64,000 bases of DNA, from NCBI GenBank assembly GCA_033794685.1, contig JARAYZ010000001.1. The stretch is one strand, 5' to 3'. Under the pieces are notes generated by a model, which had not been told where the DNA came from, ran no database searches, and worked only from the letters and a program-made list of their open reading frames with translations. The DNA is from Lentzea sp033794685. Its GTDB lineage: Bacteria; Actinomycetota; Actinomycetes; Mycobacteriales; Pseudonocardiaceae. A program made the position numbers and the translations under genes. This document shows, in pieces, positions 17,583 to 26,225 of the stretch (position 1 is its first letter; each line of letters starts with the position of its first letter).

Positions 17583-18581
17583 GTGATCCGCTACATCATC
17601 CGGCGCCTGCTGATCTCCATACCCATCCTGCTGATCGGCAGCTTCGCCTGTTACGTCCTCGTCGCCACCGCCGGTAATCCCTTGGCGGAGATGCGATTCC
17701 GGCCCGGCGTCACCGAAGCCGACCTCAAGGCCGCGGAGGCCGCACTGGGCTTGGACAAGCCCGTGTTCGTCCGTTACTGGAACTGGCTCGGCGACTTCCT
17801 GTCCGGCGACTGGGGCCAGAGCATCGCCCTCGGTCAGGCCAAGACCGCCGTCTTCCCCGCTGTCACCGACGCGCTGTGGACGACCGGACGACTCGTCATC
17901 GGCGCCGAACTCCTCGCTCTGACACTGGGTGTCTCGGTCGGCGTGCTCGCCGCCGTGCGCCAGTACTCGATCTTCGACTACCTCGCGACCAGCACCGCGT
18001 TCCTCATGTTCTCGATGCCGATCTTCTGCGTCGCGGTCATCGTGAAGAACTACGGCATCCAGTTCAACAACGTCCTGGAGTCGATGGGGCTGGACCGCTG
18101 GCTCACCACCGCGGGTCCGCGGCCGGGCGGCTTCACCGGCAGCTTCGGTGAAGTGATCTTCAAGTACACCGGCACGTTCCTGCTGCCGACGGTCGCGCTG
18201 ATGCTGATCAGCTTCGCCGCCTACAGCCGGTTCGAACGCGCCTCCATGCTGGAGATCCTGCACTCGGACTTCGTGCGCACCGCACGGGCGAAGGGCATCT
18301 CGCAGGGCCGCGTGATCTTCAAGCACGCGTTCCGCAACGCGCTCATCCCGGTGTCCACGCTGTTCTCGCTGAACTTCGGTGCCGTGCTGTCCGGCGCGAT
18401 CATCACCGAGACGGTGTTCGGCTGGGCCGGCATGGGCACGCTGCTGGTCAACTCCGTGCGGCAGTTCGACCCGCCGATGCTGATGGGCTGGCTCGCCGTC
18501 ACCGCGACCCTGGTCGTGCTGTTCAACCTGCTCGCCGACATCGTGTACGGCATCCTCGACCCTAGGATTCGCCTTGGCTAA
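17583..18581 (+). CDS. oligopeptide ABC importer permease, DppB/OppB type
   Basis: 332-aa permease beginning VIRYIIRRLLISIPILLIG (first helix), with about six helices. The EAA loop is VRTARAKGISQGRVIFKHAF. Family-specific segments are the N-terminal RRLL motif and FGWAGMGTLLVNSV near the end. GTG 17583 is preceded by TAGGAG at 7 bp. The end overlaps the next permease start by 8 bp if TTG 18574 is used. Confidence 0.9.
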   Translation: MIRYIIRRLLISIPILLIGSFACYVLVATAGNPLAEMRFRPGVTEADLKAAEAALGLDKPVFVRYWNWLGDFLSGDWGQSIALGQAKTAVFPAVTDALWTTGRLVIGAELLALTLGVSVGVLAAVRQYSIFDYLATSTAFLMFSMPIFCVAVIVKNYGIQFNNVLESMGLDRWLTTAGPRPGGFTGSFGEVIFKYTGTFLLPTVALMLISFAAYSRFERASMLEILHSDFVRTARAKGISQGRVIFKHAFRNALIPVSTLFSLNFGAVLSGAIITETVFGWAGMGTLLVNSVRQFDPPMLMGWLAVTATLVVLFNLLADIVYGILDPRIRLG

Positions 18582-19506
18582 CATCAACATGGCGTCCGAG
18601 GGCGGCGTGGTGAACAGCGCTCCCCAGTCCGACTCGCACGAGTTCGACGCCACCAAGACCCGCACGCAGGGCCAGTTGGTCATGCGGCGCTTCCTGCGCC
18701 ACCGGCTCGCGATGGTGAGCCTCGGCGTCTTCGTCTTCCTCATCCTGTTCGCGTTCCTCGGACCGTTCGTCTGGACGTTCGACTACGAGGACGTGAGCAG
18801 CAAGTCCTACCAGCCGATGAGCGGCACCCACCCGCTCGGCACCACCCAGGTCGGCAAGGACATGCTCGCGCTTCTCATGCGCGGCACCGGGTACTCGCTG
18901 CAGATCGCGTTGATCGTGGCCGCACTGGCGACCGCGGTCGGCGTGACCTTCGGCGCGCTCGCCGGATATCTGCGCGGTTTCGTGGACGCCGCGTTGATGC
19001 GTCTCGTCGACCTGCTGCTGATCATCCCTCAGATCGCGGTCGCCGCGATCGTCGTCAAGGGGTTCTCCGGCAGCTGGTACGTCGTCGCGCTCGTGCTCGC
19101 CGCGTTCGCCTGGATGTCCATCGCCCGCATCACCCGGGGCGAGACGCTTTCCTTGGCACAGCGCGAGTTCATCGAAGCGGCACGCGCGTGTGGCGCCTCG
19201 ACGCCGCGGATCATCTTCAAGCACCTCGTGCCGAACATGATCGGCAGCATCACCGTCAACGCCACGCTGGCGATCGCCGCGGCGGTCCTCACCGAGGCCG
19301 CGCTGTCGTTCCTGGGCCTGGGCGTCCAGCCTCCGGACACCTCGCTCGGCGTGATCGTGCTGGAGAACTACGGGCAGTTCCAGACCAGGCCGTGGTTGTT
19401 CTGGGGTCCGTTCATCGTGCTGGTGGCACTCTCCCTCGCCGTCAACTTCATCGGTGACGGCCTGCGCGACGCGTTCGACCCGAGGCAGACGAAGGTGCGT
19501 GCCTGA
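18574..19506 (+). CDS. oligopeptide ABC importer permease, DppC/OppC type
   Basis: 310-aa permease. A cytoplasmic N-terminus of about 40 residues precedes the first helix (LAMVSLGVFVFLILFAFLG). The family signature HPLGTTQVGKDMLALLMRG is present, and the EAA loop is IEAARACGASTPRIIFKHL. TTG 18574 overlaps the upstream stop; ATG 18589 is an alternative start. The stop overlaps the next ATG (TGATG). It pairs with the DppB-type permease. Confidence 0.9.
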   Translation: MANINMASEGGVVNSAPQSDSHEFDATKTRTQGQLVMRRFLRHRLAMVSLGVFVFLILFAFLGPFVWTFDYEDVSSKSYQPMSGTHPLGTTQVGKDMLALLMRGTGYSLQIALIVAALATAVGVTFGALAGYLRGFVDAALMRLVDLLLIIPQIAVAAIVVKGFSGSWYVVALVLAAFAWMSIARITRGETLSLAQREFIEAARACGASTPRIIFKHLVPNMIGSITVNATLAIAAAVLTEAALSFLGLGVQPPDTSLGVIVLENYGQFQTRPWLFWGPFIVLVALSLAVNFIGDGLRDAFDPRQTKVRA

Positions 19507-20666
19507 TGAGTGTTTCCGAACTGTCGGAGGACTTCCTGCCCTCCAACACCACCGCACCGCTGTTGTCGGTCAAGGACCTGAGCGTCACGTTCCCGACCGA
19601 CGACGGCGACGTTCGCGCCGTGCGCAACGTCTCGTTCGACCTCAACGCCGGCGACGTGCTCGGCATCGTCGGCGAGTCGGGCTCCGGCAAGTCCGTGTCC
19701 TCCATGGCGATCATGGGCCTGCTGCCCAAGAACGCGATCATCGAAGGCTCGATCCGCTACCGCGGCGAGGAGCTGAACGGTCGCAGCTACAAGCAGATGC
19801 AGCCGTTCCGCAGCAAGCACATCGCGATGATCTTCCAGGACCCGATGACGTCGCTGAACCCCGTCTACACCGTGGGGTGGCAGCTCGCCGAGACCTACCG
19901 CGCGCACCACGACGTCTCCAAGAAGGCGGCGTGGGCCAAGGCGGTCGAGGCACTGGAACTGGTCGGCATCCCGCAGCCCGACAAGCGCGCGGCCCAGTAC
20001 CCGCACGAGTTCTCCGGCGGCATGCGGCAGCGCGTGGTCATCGCGATGGCGATCATCAACGATCCCAGCGTGATCATCGCCGACGAGCCGACCACCGCGC
20101 TCGACGTGACGGTGCAGGCGCAGATCCTCGACACCATGCTGCGCCTGCAGGCCGAGACCGACGCGGCGATCGTCATGATCACGCACGACCTCGGCGTGGT
20201 CGCGGGCATGGTCAACCGCGTGCAGGTGATGTACGGCGGCACCGTGGTCGAGTCCGGCCCGGTCGACGACGTCTTCGAACGGCCGCGGATGCCTTACACG
20301 GTGGGACTTCTGGGCTCGGTCCCGAACCCGTCCACCCTGGGCAAGAGGCTCACCCCGATCAAGGGCGCGCCTCCGTCGCTCGTGAACCTGCCGACGGGCT
20401 GCTCGTTCTCGCCGCGCTGCCCGCTCGTCGCCGACGTGTGCAACGAGTGGGAACCGCTGCTGGAGGAGGCCGGCGCCGCGAACCACACGACGCGGTGCCA
20501 CCGCTGGGAGCACCTCGCGACGATCGAGACGCCGCAGCGGCTGTTCCTGCACGACGAGATCGGCACGGTGGAGAACCCGGCCGCGTTCGCCGCGGCCAAC
20601 CCCGACGAGTCGCTCGAAGTGACCGCCGTGCACGGGTCTTTGCTCAAGGATGAGGAGGCGAAGTGA
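19506..20666 (+). CDS. oligopeptide ABC importer ATPase, DppD/OppD type
   Basis: 386-aa ATPase with Walker A GESGSGKS, Q-loop FQDPMTSLNP, signature FSGGMRQR, Walker B VIIADEPTTALD and His in MITHDLGVV. The C-terminal oligopeptide-transporter extension has the cysteine cluster GCSFSPRCPLVADVC, which in relatives holds an iron-sulfur cluster. A further tail of about 60 residues follows. It overlaps the partner ATPase start by 4 bp. Confidence 0.92.
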   Translation: MSVSELSEDFLPSNTTAPLLSVKDLSVTFPTDDGDVRAVRNVSFDLNAGDVLGIVGESGSGKSVSSMAIMGLLPKNAIIEGSIRYRGEELNGRSYKQMQPFRSKHIAMIFQDPMTSLNPVYTVGWQLAETYRAHHDVSKKAAWAKAVEALELVGIPQPDKRAAQYPHEFSGGMRQRVVIAMAIINDPSVIIADEPTTALDVTVQAQILDTMLRLQAETDAAIVMITHDLGVVAGMVNRVQVMYGGTVVESGPVDDVFERPRMPYTVGLLGSVPNPSTLGKRLTPIKGAPPSLVNLPTGCSFSPRCPLVADVCNEWEPLLEEAGAANHTTRCHRWEHLATIETPQRLFLHDEIGTVENPAAFAAANPDESLEVTAVHGSLLKDEEAK

Positions 20667-21655
20667 CCGCGCCACTGCTGGAGGTCACCGACCTCGTCAA
20701 GGAGTTCCCCGTGCGGGGCCAGGGAATCATCCCGCGCAACGTCGGCACGGTGCAGGCCGTCTCCGGGGTGTCGTTCACGCTGCACCCCGGCGAGACGCTC
20801 GGCCTCGTCGGTGAGTCCGGTTGTGGCAAGTCCACGACCGGGCGCGCGATCCTGCAGCTGCACAAGCCCACGTCGGGCTCGGTGAAGTTCGAGGGCCGCG
20901 AGCTGACGACCATGAGCAACAAGCAGTTGCGGCCGTTGCGCAAGCACATCCAGATCGTCTTCCAGGACCCGTACGCGTCGCTGAACCCCAAGTGGCAGGT
21001 CAACGACATCATCGCGGAACCCCTGGTGATCCACGGTGTCGAGGGCGGCGTGCAGCGGCGGGTCAACGAGCTGATGGAGCTCGTGGGCCTCAACCCCGAG
21101 CACCGCGGCCGCTACGCGCACGAGTTCTCCGGCGGTCAGCGGCAGCGCATCGGCATCGCCCGTGCGCTCGCGCTGAACCCGCGGTTCCTGGTGCTGGACG
21201 AGCCGGTGTCCGCTTTGGACGTCTCGGTGCAGGCCGGAGTCGTGAACCTGTTGGAGGAACTGCAGGAACGGCTCGGGCTCGCCTACCTGTTCGTCGCGCA
21301 CGACCTCTCGGTGGTGCGGCACATCTCGGACCGGGTCGCGGTCATGTACCTCGGCAAGATCATCGAGATGGGCGAGCGCGAGGCCATCTACAACAAGCCG
21401 ATGCACCCGTACACGCAGGCGTTGCTGTCGGCCGTGCCGATGCCGGACCCGAAGGCGGAACGTCAGCGTCAGCGGATCGTGCTGACCGGTGACGTGCCGT
21501 CGCCGGTCAACCCGCCGTCGGGGTGTCGCTTCCGCACCCGGTGCTGGAAGGCGCAGGACATCTGCGCGACCGAAGAACCGAAGCTCGAAAGGCGCGGTGG
21601 CCCGGAAGGAACGTTGTCCGCCTGCCACTTCGCCGAGGAACGTGCGGTCGTGTAG
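20663..21655 (+). CDS. oligopeptide ABC importer ATPase, DppF/OppF type
   Basis: 330-aa ATPase with Walker A GESGCGKST, Q-loop FQDPYASLNP, signature FSGGQRQRIG, Walker B LVLDEPVSALDVS and switch His VAHDLSVV. The C-terminal cysteine motif is GCRFRTRCWKAQDIC. With the preceding gene it forms the heterodimeric motor. A bidirectional-looking hairpin ends the operon. Confidence 0.93.
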   Translation: MTAPLLEVTDLVKEFPVRGQGIIPRNVGTVQAVSGVSFTLHPGETLGLVGESGCGKSTTGRAILQLHKPTSGSVKFEGRELTTMSNKQLRPLRKHIQIVFQDPYASLNPKWQVNDIIAEPLVIHGVEGGVQRRVNELMELVGLNPEHRGRYAHEFSGGQRQRIGIARALALNPRFLVLDEPVSALDVSVQAGVVNLLEELQERLGLAYLFVAHDLSVVRHISDRVAVMYLGKIIEMGEREAIYNKPMHPYTQALLSAVPMPDPKAERQRQRIVLTGDVPSPVNPPSGCRFRTRCWKAQDICATEEPKLERRGGPEGTLSACHFAEERAVV

Positions 21656-21685
21656 CAGCATTGCTCTTCGTGCCGGACCGTTAGC

Positions 21686-21731
21686 AAAGGCCGCCTTTAT
21701 CAACCGATGAAGGCGGCCTTTACTCTTTTCC
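21686..21731 (+). terminator. terminator of the oligopeptide importer operon
   Basis: AAAGGCCGCCTT (21686-21697) pairs with AAGGCGGCCTTT (21710-21721), 12 perfect base pairs, followed by ACTCTTTT. It ends 12 bp before the mshB start. Confidence 0.85.
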
Positions 21732-21732
21732 G

Positions 21733-22572
21733 GTGACGCTGACTGCCCCACCACGGTTGCTCTTCGTGCACGCCCACCCGGATGACGAGAGTCTCTGGAC
21801 CGGCGGCACCATCGCGCGCTACGCCTCCGCGGGCGCGCACGTCACCGTCGTCACCTGCACGCTGGGCGAAGAGGGCGAGATCATCCCGCCCGCGCTGGCG
21901 CACCTCGCCGCCGACGCCGCCGACCAGCTGGGTGGATACCGCGTGGGCGAGCTGAGAACAGCCTGCGCCGCACTCGGTGTGACGGACCACAGGTTCCTCG
22001 GCGGCATCGGCCGCTGGCGCGACTCCGGCATGGTCGACGTGCCGTCCAACGCGAAGGCGCGCGCGTTCGTCCAGGGCGCCGTCGAAGACCAGACCGCCCA
22101 GCTGGTCGAGATCCTGCGCGAGGTCAAGCCTCAGGTCGTCGTGAGCTACGACGCGTTCGGCGGCTACGGCCACCCGGACCACATCCGCGCGCACGAGATC
22201 ACGGTCGCCGCGTGCGCCCAGGTCTCCGACGTCGAACGGGTCTTCTACGCCGTGACGTCCCGCGACGCCACGGCCGCCGGTGTGGCCGGGCTCGAGAACG
22301 TCCCCGAGGCGTTCCGGCTCCCCGCCGCGGGTGAGCTCCCGGTGACGCCGGATGAAGAGATCACAACGGTTGTCGACGTGTCGGAGCACCTGACGGCGAA
22401 ACGCCGTGCGCTGCGGGCACACTCGACGCAGGTCAGTGTGTGGGACGGCGGGTACGCGTTGTCGAACGACATCGCGCAGCCGCTGGTCGGTGCCGAGTAC
22501 TACGTGCTCGCGAAGGGTTCCGCGGTCGGCGCGGAGACGGATCTGTTCGGAGGACTGGGTGGTGACAGGTAG
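21733..22572 (+). CDS. mshB: GlcNAc-Ins deacetylase of mycothiol synthesis
   Basis: 279-aa PIG-L/LmbE-family zinc deacetylase. It converts GlcNAc-inositol to GlcN-inositol, the second step to mycothiol. Zinc-site motifs are AHPDDES near residue 14 (His, Asp, Asp) and GHPDHIRAH at about 149. The segments RFLGGIGRWRDSGM and YDAFGGYGHPDH are characteristic of MshB rather than the related Mca amidase. The GTG follows the upstream terminator directly, so a promoter must overlap that hairpin or lie within it. Position agrees with Rv1170. Confidence 0.92.
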   Translation: MTLTAPPRLLFVHAHPDDESLWTGGTIARYASAGAHVTVVTCTLGEEGEIIPPALAHLAADAADQLGGYRVGELRTACAALGVTDHRFLGGIGRWRDSGMVDVPSNAKARAFVQGAVEDQTAQLVEILREVKPQVVVSYDAFGGYGHPDHIRAHEITVAACAQVSDVERVFYAVTSRDATAAGVAGLENVPEAFRLPAAGELPVTPDEEITTVVDVSEHLTAKRRALRAHSTQVSVWDGGYALSNDIAQPLVGAEYYVLAKGSAVGAETDLFGGLGGDR

Positions 22573-22987
22573 CTGGCGAGTCGTTTTCCTGCTGCTTCTG
22601 TGCGTGGAGGCAGCAGTGCTCGCCGTGCTCGAAGCGTTCTTCCTCCCGGTGCGCCTGGACGGCACCCTGCTGCCCAGGCTGGGAGACGTCCCGTTCCCCG
22701 TCACGATCGCGGTGGCCATCGTCACCACGCCGTTGCTGGTGCAGTGGGCGGCCGGCCTGTCGGACCGGGTCCTGGCCGCCGCGGCCCCGCTGATCGTGTG
22801 GTTCTTCACGATCTTCACGCTCGGCTTCCTGGAGCCGGGCGGCCAGGGCCAGTTCCTGCTCGGCGACTGGCGCACGCTCCTGCTGATCGCGGGCGGTGCG
22901 ATGCCCGGCGCGGTGGCCGTGGGCGCCGTGATGGCGCGCAACGCGGCGAACCGGCCGGGCCTCTACGAGACCGCCGGGATCCAGTAG
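22562..22987 (+). CDS. small four-helix membrane protein (mshB-linked, DUF6113-like)
   Basis: 141-aa protein overlapping the mshB 3' end by 11 bp (GTG 22562). Four hydrophobic segments are visible at about 5-28, 43-62, 70-92 and 103-125, with little else. Small membrane proteins of this type follow mshB in other actinomycetes (Rv1171 in M. tuberculosis, from memory). The function is unknown; a link to mycothiol is only positional. Confidence 0.7.
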   Translation: MTGSWRVVFLLLLCVEAAVLAVLEAFFLPVRLDGTLLPRLGDVPFPVTIAVAIVTTPLLVQWAAGLSDRVLAAAAPLIVWFFTIFTLGFLEPGGQGQFLLGDWRTLLLIAGGAMPGAVAVGAVMARNAANRPGLYETAGIQ

Positions 22988-23685
22988 CGGTAGCGGTGGT
23001 GCTCGGAGCAACCGAGCTCCTCGTACAGCCTGATCGCCGGCTCGTTGTGCTCGGCCACCTGCAGCGCGCACGTCGTGGCGCCCTGCTCCAGGCCCCAGCC
23101 CCCCAGCTCGCCCATGAGGCGCCGTGCGAGGCCCTGGCGGCGGTGTGACGGCCGCACGGCGAGCCGGGCCACGTGCAGCACGTCCTCGACCACGGCGCCC
23201 CGCACGGCCGCGATCACGGTGCCGTCGGCGGTGAGGCTCGCGAAGCAGACGTTGCCGCCGCTGCCGAGCACGTGCCGCTGTGCGGCGGAGACCTCGGATC
23301 CGGCCGTCAGTTCCCACCATCCGGGAAGATCACGGCTCTCGGCTACGCCCTCCGCGAACTTCTCCAGCGGGCCGGTCATGACCAGTGACTCGGCACCACC
23401 GGGATGATCCAGATCCACCCGCCAGCCTGCGGCTTCGATCGCGGACTCGGGTGGTGAGCCGTTGACCACATGCGCCGTGGGTTTGATGCCGTGCTCGCGG
23501 GCGAACCCACGAACGGCCCTCAGTGCGTCCGGGATCGGCAGTCCGGGATCACCGCAGGTCAGCGTGCTGTTCGCGCGGCCGGTGAAGCCCTCGGCGGCGC
23601 GCATCAACCAGTCTCCTAGCGGAACTTCTGCCAGGACGGGCCATGCTCGCGCGCAGAGACGTTCCAGGTGATCCACGGTGTGCAC
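22963..23685 (-). CDS. GNAT-family N-acetyltransferase
   Basis: 240-aa protein. The C-terminal 100 residues form a GNAT domain with the acetyl-CoA pyrophosphate loop RPSHRRQGLARRLM (pattern R/QxxGxG/A) and the end strand HNEPAIRLYEELGC. The N-terminal 110 residues may be a degenerate second GNAT-like half (ESLVMTGPLEKF at its end). Its acceptor is unknown. The last 25 bp overlap the convergent membrane-protein gene. Confidence 0.78.
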   Translation of the reverse strand: MHTVDHLERLCARAWPVLAEVPLGDWLMRAAEGFTGRANSTLTCGDPGLPIPDALRAVRGFAREHGIKPTAHVVNGSPPESAIEAAGWRVDLDHPGGAESLVMTGPLEKFAEGVAESRDLPGWWELTAGSEVSAAQRHVLGSGGNVCFASLTADGTVIAAVRGAVVEDVLHVARLAVRPSHRRQGLARRLMGELGGWGLEQGATTCALQVAEHNEPAIRLYEELGCSEHHRYRYWIPAVS

Positions 23686-23753
23686 AGGTCCATCTTGACT
23701 ACGTTGGCGAGAGGTTTTCCAGGTAGCCGTGAGGACGTGTCACATCGCATAGC

Positions 23754-23772
23754 TAAGGCAAGCCTGACCGGG
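23754..23772 (+). promoter_or_regulatory. IdeR/DmdR-like iron box upstream of ferredoxin gene
   Basis: The 19 bp starting TAAGGCAAGCCTGACC match the actinobacterial iron-box consensus TWAGGTTAGSCTWACCTWA at about 13 of 19 positions, with the left and central parts best. It lies 67-85 bp before the ferredoxin start. The divergent GNAT gene starts 68 bp to its left. Confidence 0.45.
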
Positions 23773-23838
23773 TGATACTCGAACGTGCCGCGTACTCTCC
23801 GGCTTGCGCGGTGTGACCAGATGAAGTTGGAGAGCGCA

Positions 23839-24165
23839 GTGACTTATGTGATCGCCCAGCCGTGCGTGGATCTGCTCGACAAGGCGTGCATCGAAGAGTG
23901 CCCTGTCGACTGCATCTACGAAGGCGACCGGATGCTCTACATCCACCCCGACGAGTGTGTGGACTGTGGCGCGTGCGAACCGGTGTGCCCGGTGGAAGCC
24001 ATCTACTACGAGGACGACGTCCCCGACGAGTGGAAGGACTACACCAAGGCGAACGTCGACTTCTTCAACGAGCTCGGCTCGCCCGGTGGCGCGTCGAAGG
24101 TCGGCAAGGTCAGCGCCGACCCGGAGTTCGTGAAGGTCCTCGCGCCGCAGGCCGAGGGGCATTGA
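23839..24165 (+). CDS. fdxC: 7Fe ferredoxin
   Basis: 108-aa electron carrier beginning VTYVIAQPCVD. The first cluster region has Cys in CVDLLDKACIEECPVDC and the second is CVDCGACEPVCP (CxxCxxCxxxCP), the mixed 3Fe-4S/4Fe-4S arrangement of actinobacterial FdxA/FdxC. GTG 23839 is chosen because homologues start TYVI and GGAGAG precedes it. The TGA overlaps the TTG of the aminotransferase gene, an arrangement conserved with Rv1177-Rv1178. Confidence 0.94.
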   Translation: MTYVIAQPCVDLLDKACIEECPVDCIYEGDRMLYIHPDECVDCGACEPVCPVEAIYYEDDVPDEWKDYTKANVDFFNELGSPGGASKVGKVSADPEFVKVLAPQAEGH

Positions 24166-25259
24166 TCATCAAACGCAGGGGGCCGGCGCTGCCGGACTTC
24201 CCGTGGGACCAGTTGTCGGACCACGCCGCCAGGGCGCGCAAGCACCCCGGTGGTGTGGTCGACCTGTCGGTCGGCACCCCTGTCGACCCGGTTCCCGCGG
24301 TGATCCAGTCCGCGCTGTCGTCGGTCGCCGACGTTCCCGGATATCCGACCACCCACGGCACTCCTGAGCTGCGTGCGGCCTTCGTCGCCGCGGTGGAGCG
24401 CCGGTACGGGATCGTCGGGCTGTCCGCGGACGCGGTGCTGCCCACCATCGGCTCCAAGGAGCTCGTGGCGTGGCTGCCCACCCTGCTCGGCGTCGGGCCG
24501 GGCGACGTCGTCGCCGTGCCTGCCGTCGCGTACCCCACCTACGAGGTGGGCGCGCTGATGGCGGGAGCCGAGGTCGTCCGCCTGGCCGACGGGGAACCGC
24601 CGCCCGCCGGCACGAAGCTGGTGTGGCTCAACTCGCCGTCGAACCCGACCGGGCGCGTGCTGTCGGCCGGGCAGCTGCGCGACGCCGTCGCCGCCGCCCG
24701 TGCGGCCGGCGCGATCGTGGCGTCCGACGAGTGCTACCTGGCACTGCCGTGGGACTCCTCGCCGGTGTCGGTGCTGCATCCGTCCGTTGTGGACTCCTTC
24801 GACGGCCTGCTCGCCGTGCACTCGCTGTCGAAGTCGTCGTCGCTCGCGGGCTACCGGGCCGGGTTCGTCGCCGGTGATCCGGAGCTGGTCGCGGGCCTGC
24901 TGGAACTGCGCAAGCACGCCGGCATGATCGTGCCGCGGCCGGTGCAGGAGGCCATGCGCGCCGCCCTGGAGGACGACGAGCACGTCGCCGAGCAGCGGTC
25001 GAGGTACCTGGCCCGGCGTGAGGTGCTCAAGCCCGCGCTGGAGGCGGCCGGGTTCACCGTGTCGCACTCCGAGGCGGGGCTCTACCTGTGGTCGTCACGC
25101 GGTGAGGACGCCTGGGAGACGATCTCCTGGCTGGCCGCCCGCGGCATCCTCGCCGCTCCCGGCACGTTCTACGGGCCGGCGGGGGCGAAGCACGTCCGGA
25201 TCGCCCTCACGGCGACGGACGAGCGCGTCGCGGCCGCCGTGGAGCGGCTCAAGGCTTGA
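24162..25259 (+). CDS. dapC: N-succinyldiaminopimelate aminotransferase
   Basis: 365-aa class I/II PLP aminotransferase for the succinylase branch of DAP/lysine synthesis. The PLP lysine is in SLSKSSSLAGYRAGF. The substrate-carboxylate and cofactor motifs are SPSNPTGRV, VASDECYL and, at the C-terminus, VRIALT. The TTG 24162 overlaps the ferredoxin stop, so translation is coupled. Assignment to DapC rests on the family plus dapD and dapE nearby. The last 11 bp overlap the convergent gene. Confidence 0.88.
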   Translation: MIIKRRGPALPDFPWDQLSDHAARARKHPGGVVDLSVGTPVDPVPAVIQSALSSVADVPGYPTTHGTPELRAAFVAAVERRYGIVGLSADAVLPTIGSKELVAWLPTLLGVGPGDVVAVPAVAYPTYEVGALMAGAEVVRLADGEPPPAGTKLVWLNSPSNPTGRVLSAGQLRDAVAAARAAGAIVASDECYLALPWDSSPVSVLHPSVVDSFDGLLAVHSLSKSSSLAGYRAGFVAGDPELVAGLLELRKHAGMIVPRPVQEAMRAALEDDEHVAEQRSRYLARREVLKPALEAAGFTVSHSEAGLYLWSSRGEDAWETISWLAARGILAAPGTFYGPAGAKHVRIALTATDERVAAAVERLKA

Positions 25260-26160
25260 GGGCCGACCACACCCGGCGCGTGAACTGGTTCGGTGGCACG
25301 GCGTCCGTCGTGAGCCGCACCGACGTGCTGATCTCCTCGCCGCTCAGGCCGAGGCCCAGCACGAGGTGCCAGTGCAGGTCCCAGAGGTCGGCGAACGAGT
25401 CCAGTTCCACGTCGGCGTCCGCGCTGACGTGGAGCACGGCCGGTTCCGCGACGCGCACGACGCGTTCGACGGCCCGCACGTCCCGCGTGTTGGTGCGGAA
25501 GCTGAACTGCAGGTCGACCGTCGCGAGGTCGAGCCCGTACGTCGCGTACGAGTGGCATCTGTGGTGCGGCAACGACAACGGCTGGTTCGTCTCCAGGTAG
25601 AGGTCGCCCTCGAACCGCAGCGTCGGCGAGTGCTGGCTCAGCGTCGCGCGGGCGCTGACGAACTCCCAGCCGGGCATGTCGAGCTTGGGCACCAGCAGTT
25701 CCAGGATCTCGCCACGGCGGGCCGACCTCGTGCGCTCACCCGAGCGCCACGGGATTTCCCTGCTGTACGGCTCTTTCTTCGTGACGAACACGTACGGCGC
25801 GTTGTCGGTCTGCAGGCTGAGAACGACCACCGTGCGGTTTCTCGCCCAGTCGAACGCGACGGTGGTCAGTCCCGGCGCGACGCCGTCGAAGTGGCTCTCG
25901 ACCCGCGGCCACCAGCTCGACAACTCCTCGGCGGGAGCGCCCTTGACGTAGCGGCCCTTCTCGTCGACGCCGACGATCCACATGGCCTCGGACCCGCGTG
26001 CGGCGTTGCACAGCGCGGCGATCTGGCGCGCGGCCTTGCCGTGGTCGACGGGCCACTGCGTCTTGAACTCCACGAAGGAGTCCTCCGACTGCGCACCCTG
26101 GAGGGCACGCTCTATGGCAGCGCGAGCGTTCAACTCCAGTCGCTGTTTCAGCACGTGCAC
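25249..26160 (-). CDS. AlbA_2 (Schlafen-type) putative nucleic-acid-binding protein
   Basis: 303-aa protein whose first 130 residues resemble the AlbA_2/Schlafen domain: EDSFVEFKTQWP, then AARQIAALCNAARGSEAMWIV, then GVDEKGRYVKG. The remaining 170 residues show no motif I recognise; there are beta-rich stretches and no transmembrane helix. AlbA_2 proteins act in RNA processing or regulation and some are linked to phage defence; no partner gene is adjacent here. It is transcribed alone, with a hairpin separating it from dapD upstream. Confidence 0.6.
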   Translation of the reverse strand: MHVLKQRLELNARAAIERALQGAQSEDSFVEFKTQWPVDHGKAARQIAALCNAARGSEAMWIVGVDEKGRYVKGAPAEELSSWWPRVESHFDGVAPGLTTVAFDWARNRTVVVLSLQTDNAPYVFVTKKEPYSREIPWRSGERTRSARRGEILELLVPKLDMPGWEFVSARATLSQHSPTLRFEGDLYLETNQPLSLPHHRCHSYATYGLDLATVDLQFSFRTNTRDVRAVERVVRVAEPAVLHVSADADVELDSFADLWDLHWHLVLGLGLSGEEISTSVRLTTDAVPPNQFTRRVWSALKP

Positions 26161-26175
26161 CTCCTTCAGGTGAGA

Positions 26176-26207
26176 GGGGCCCAGCCTGCCTGCGCAGACC
26201 GGGCCCC
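26176..26207 (-). terminator. hairpin between dapD and the AlbA_2 gene
   Basis: GGGGCCC (26176-26182) and GGGCCCC (26201-26207) form a 7-bp stem with an 18-nt loop, 19 bp beyond the dapD stop. There is no T tract, so termination would be weak or factor-dependent. Confidence 0.4.
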
Positions 26208-26225
26208 GGACACCGAATTCCCGTG

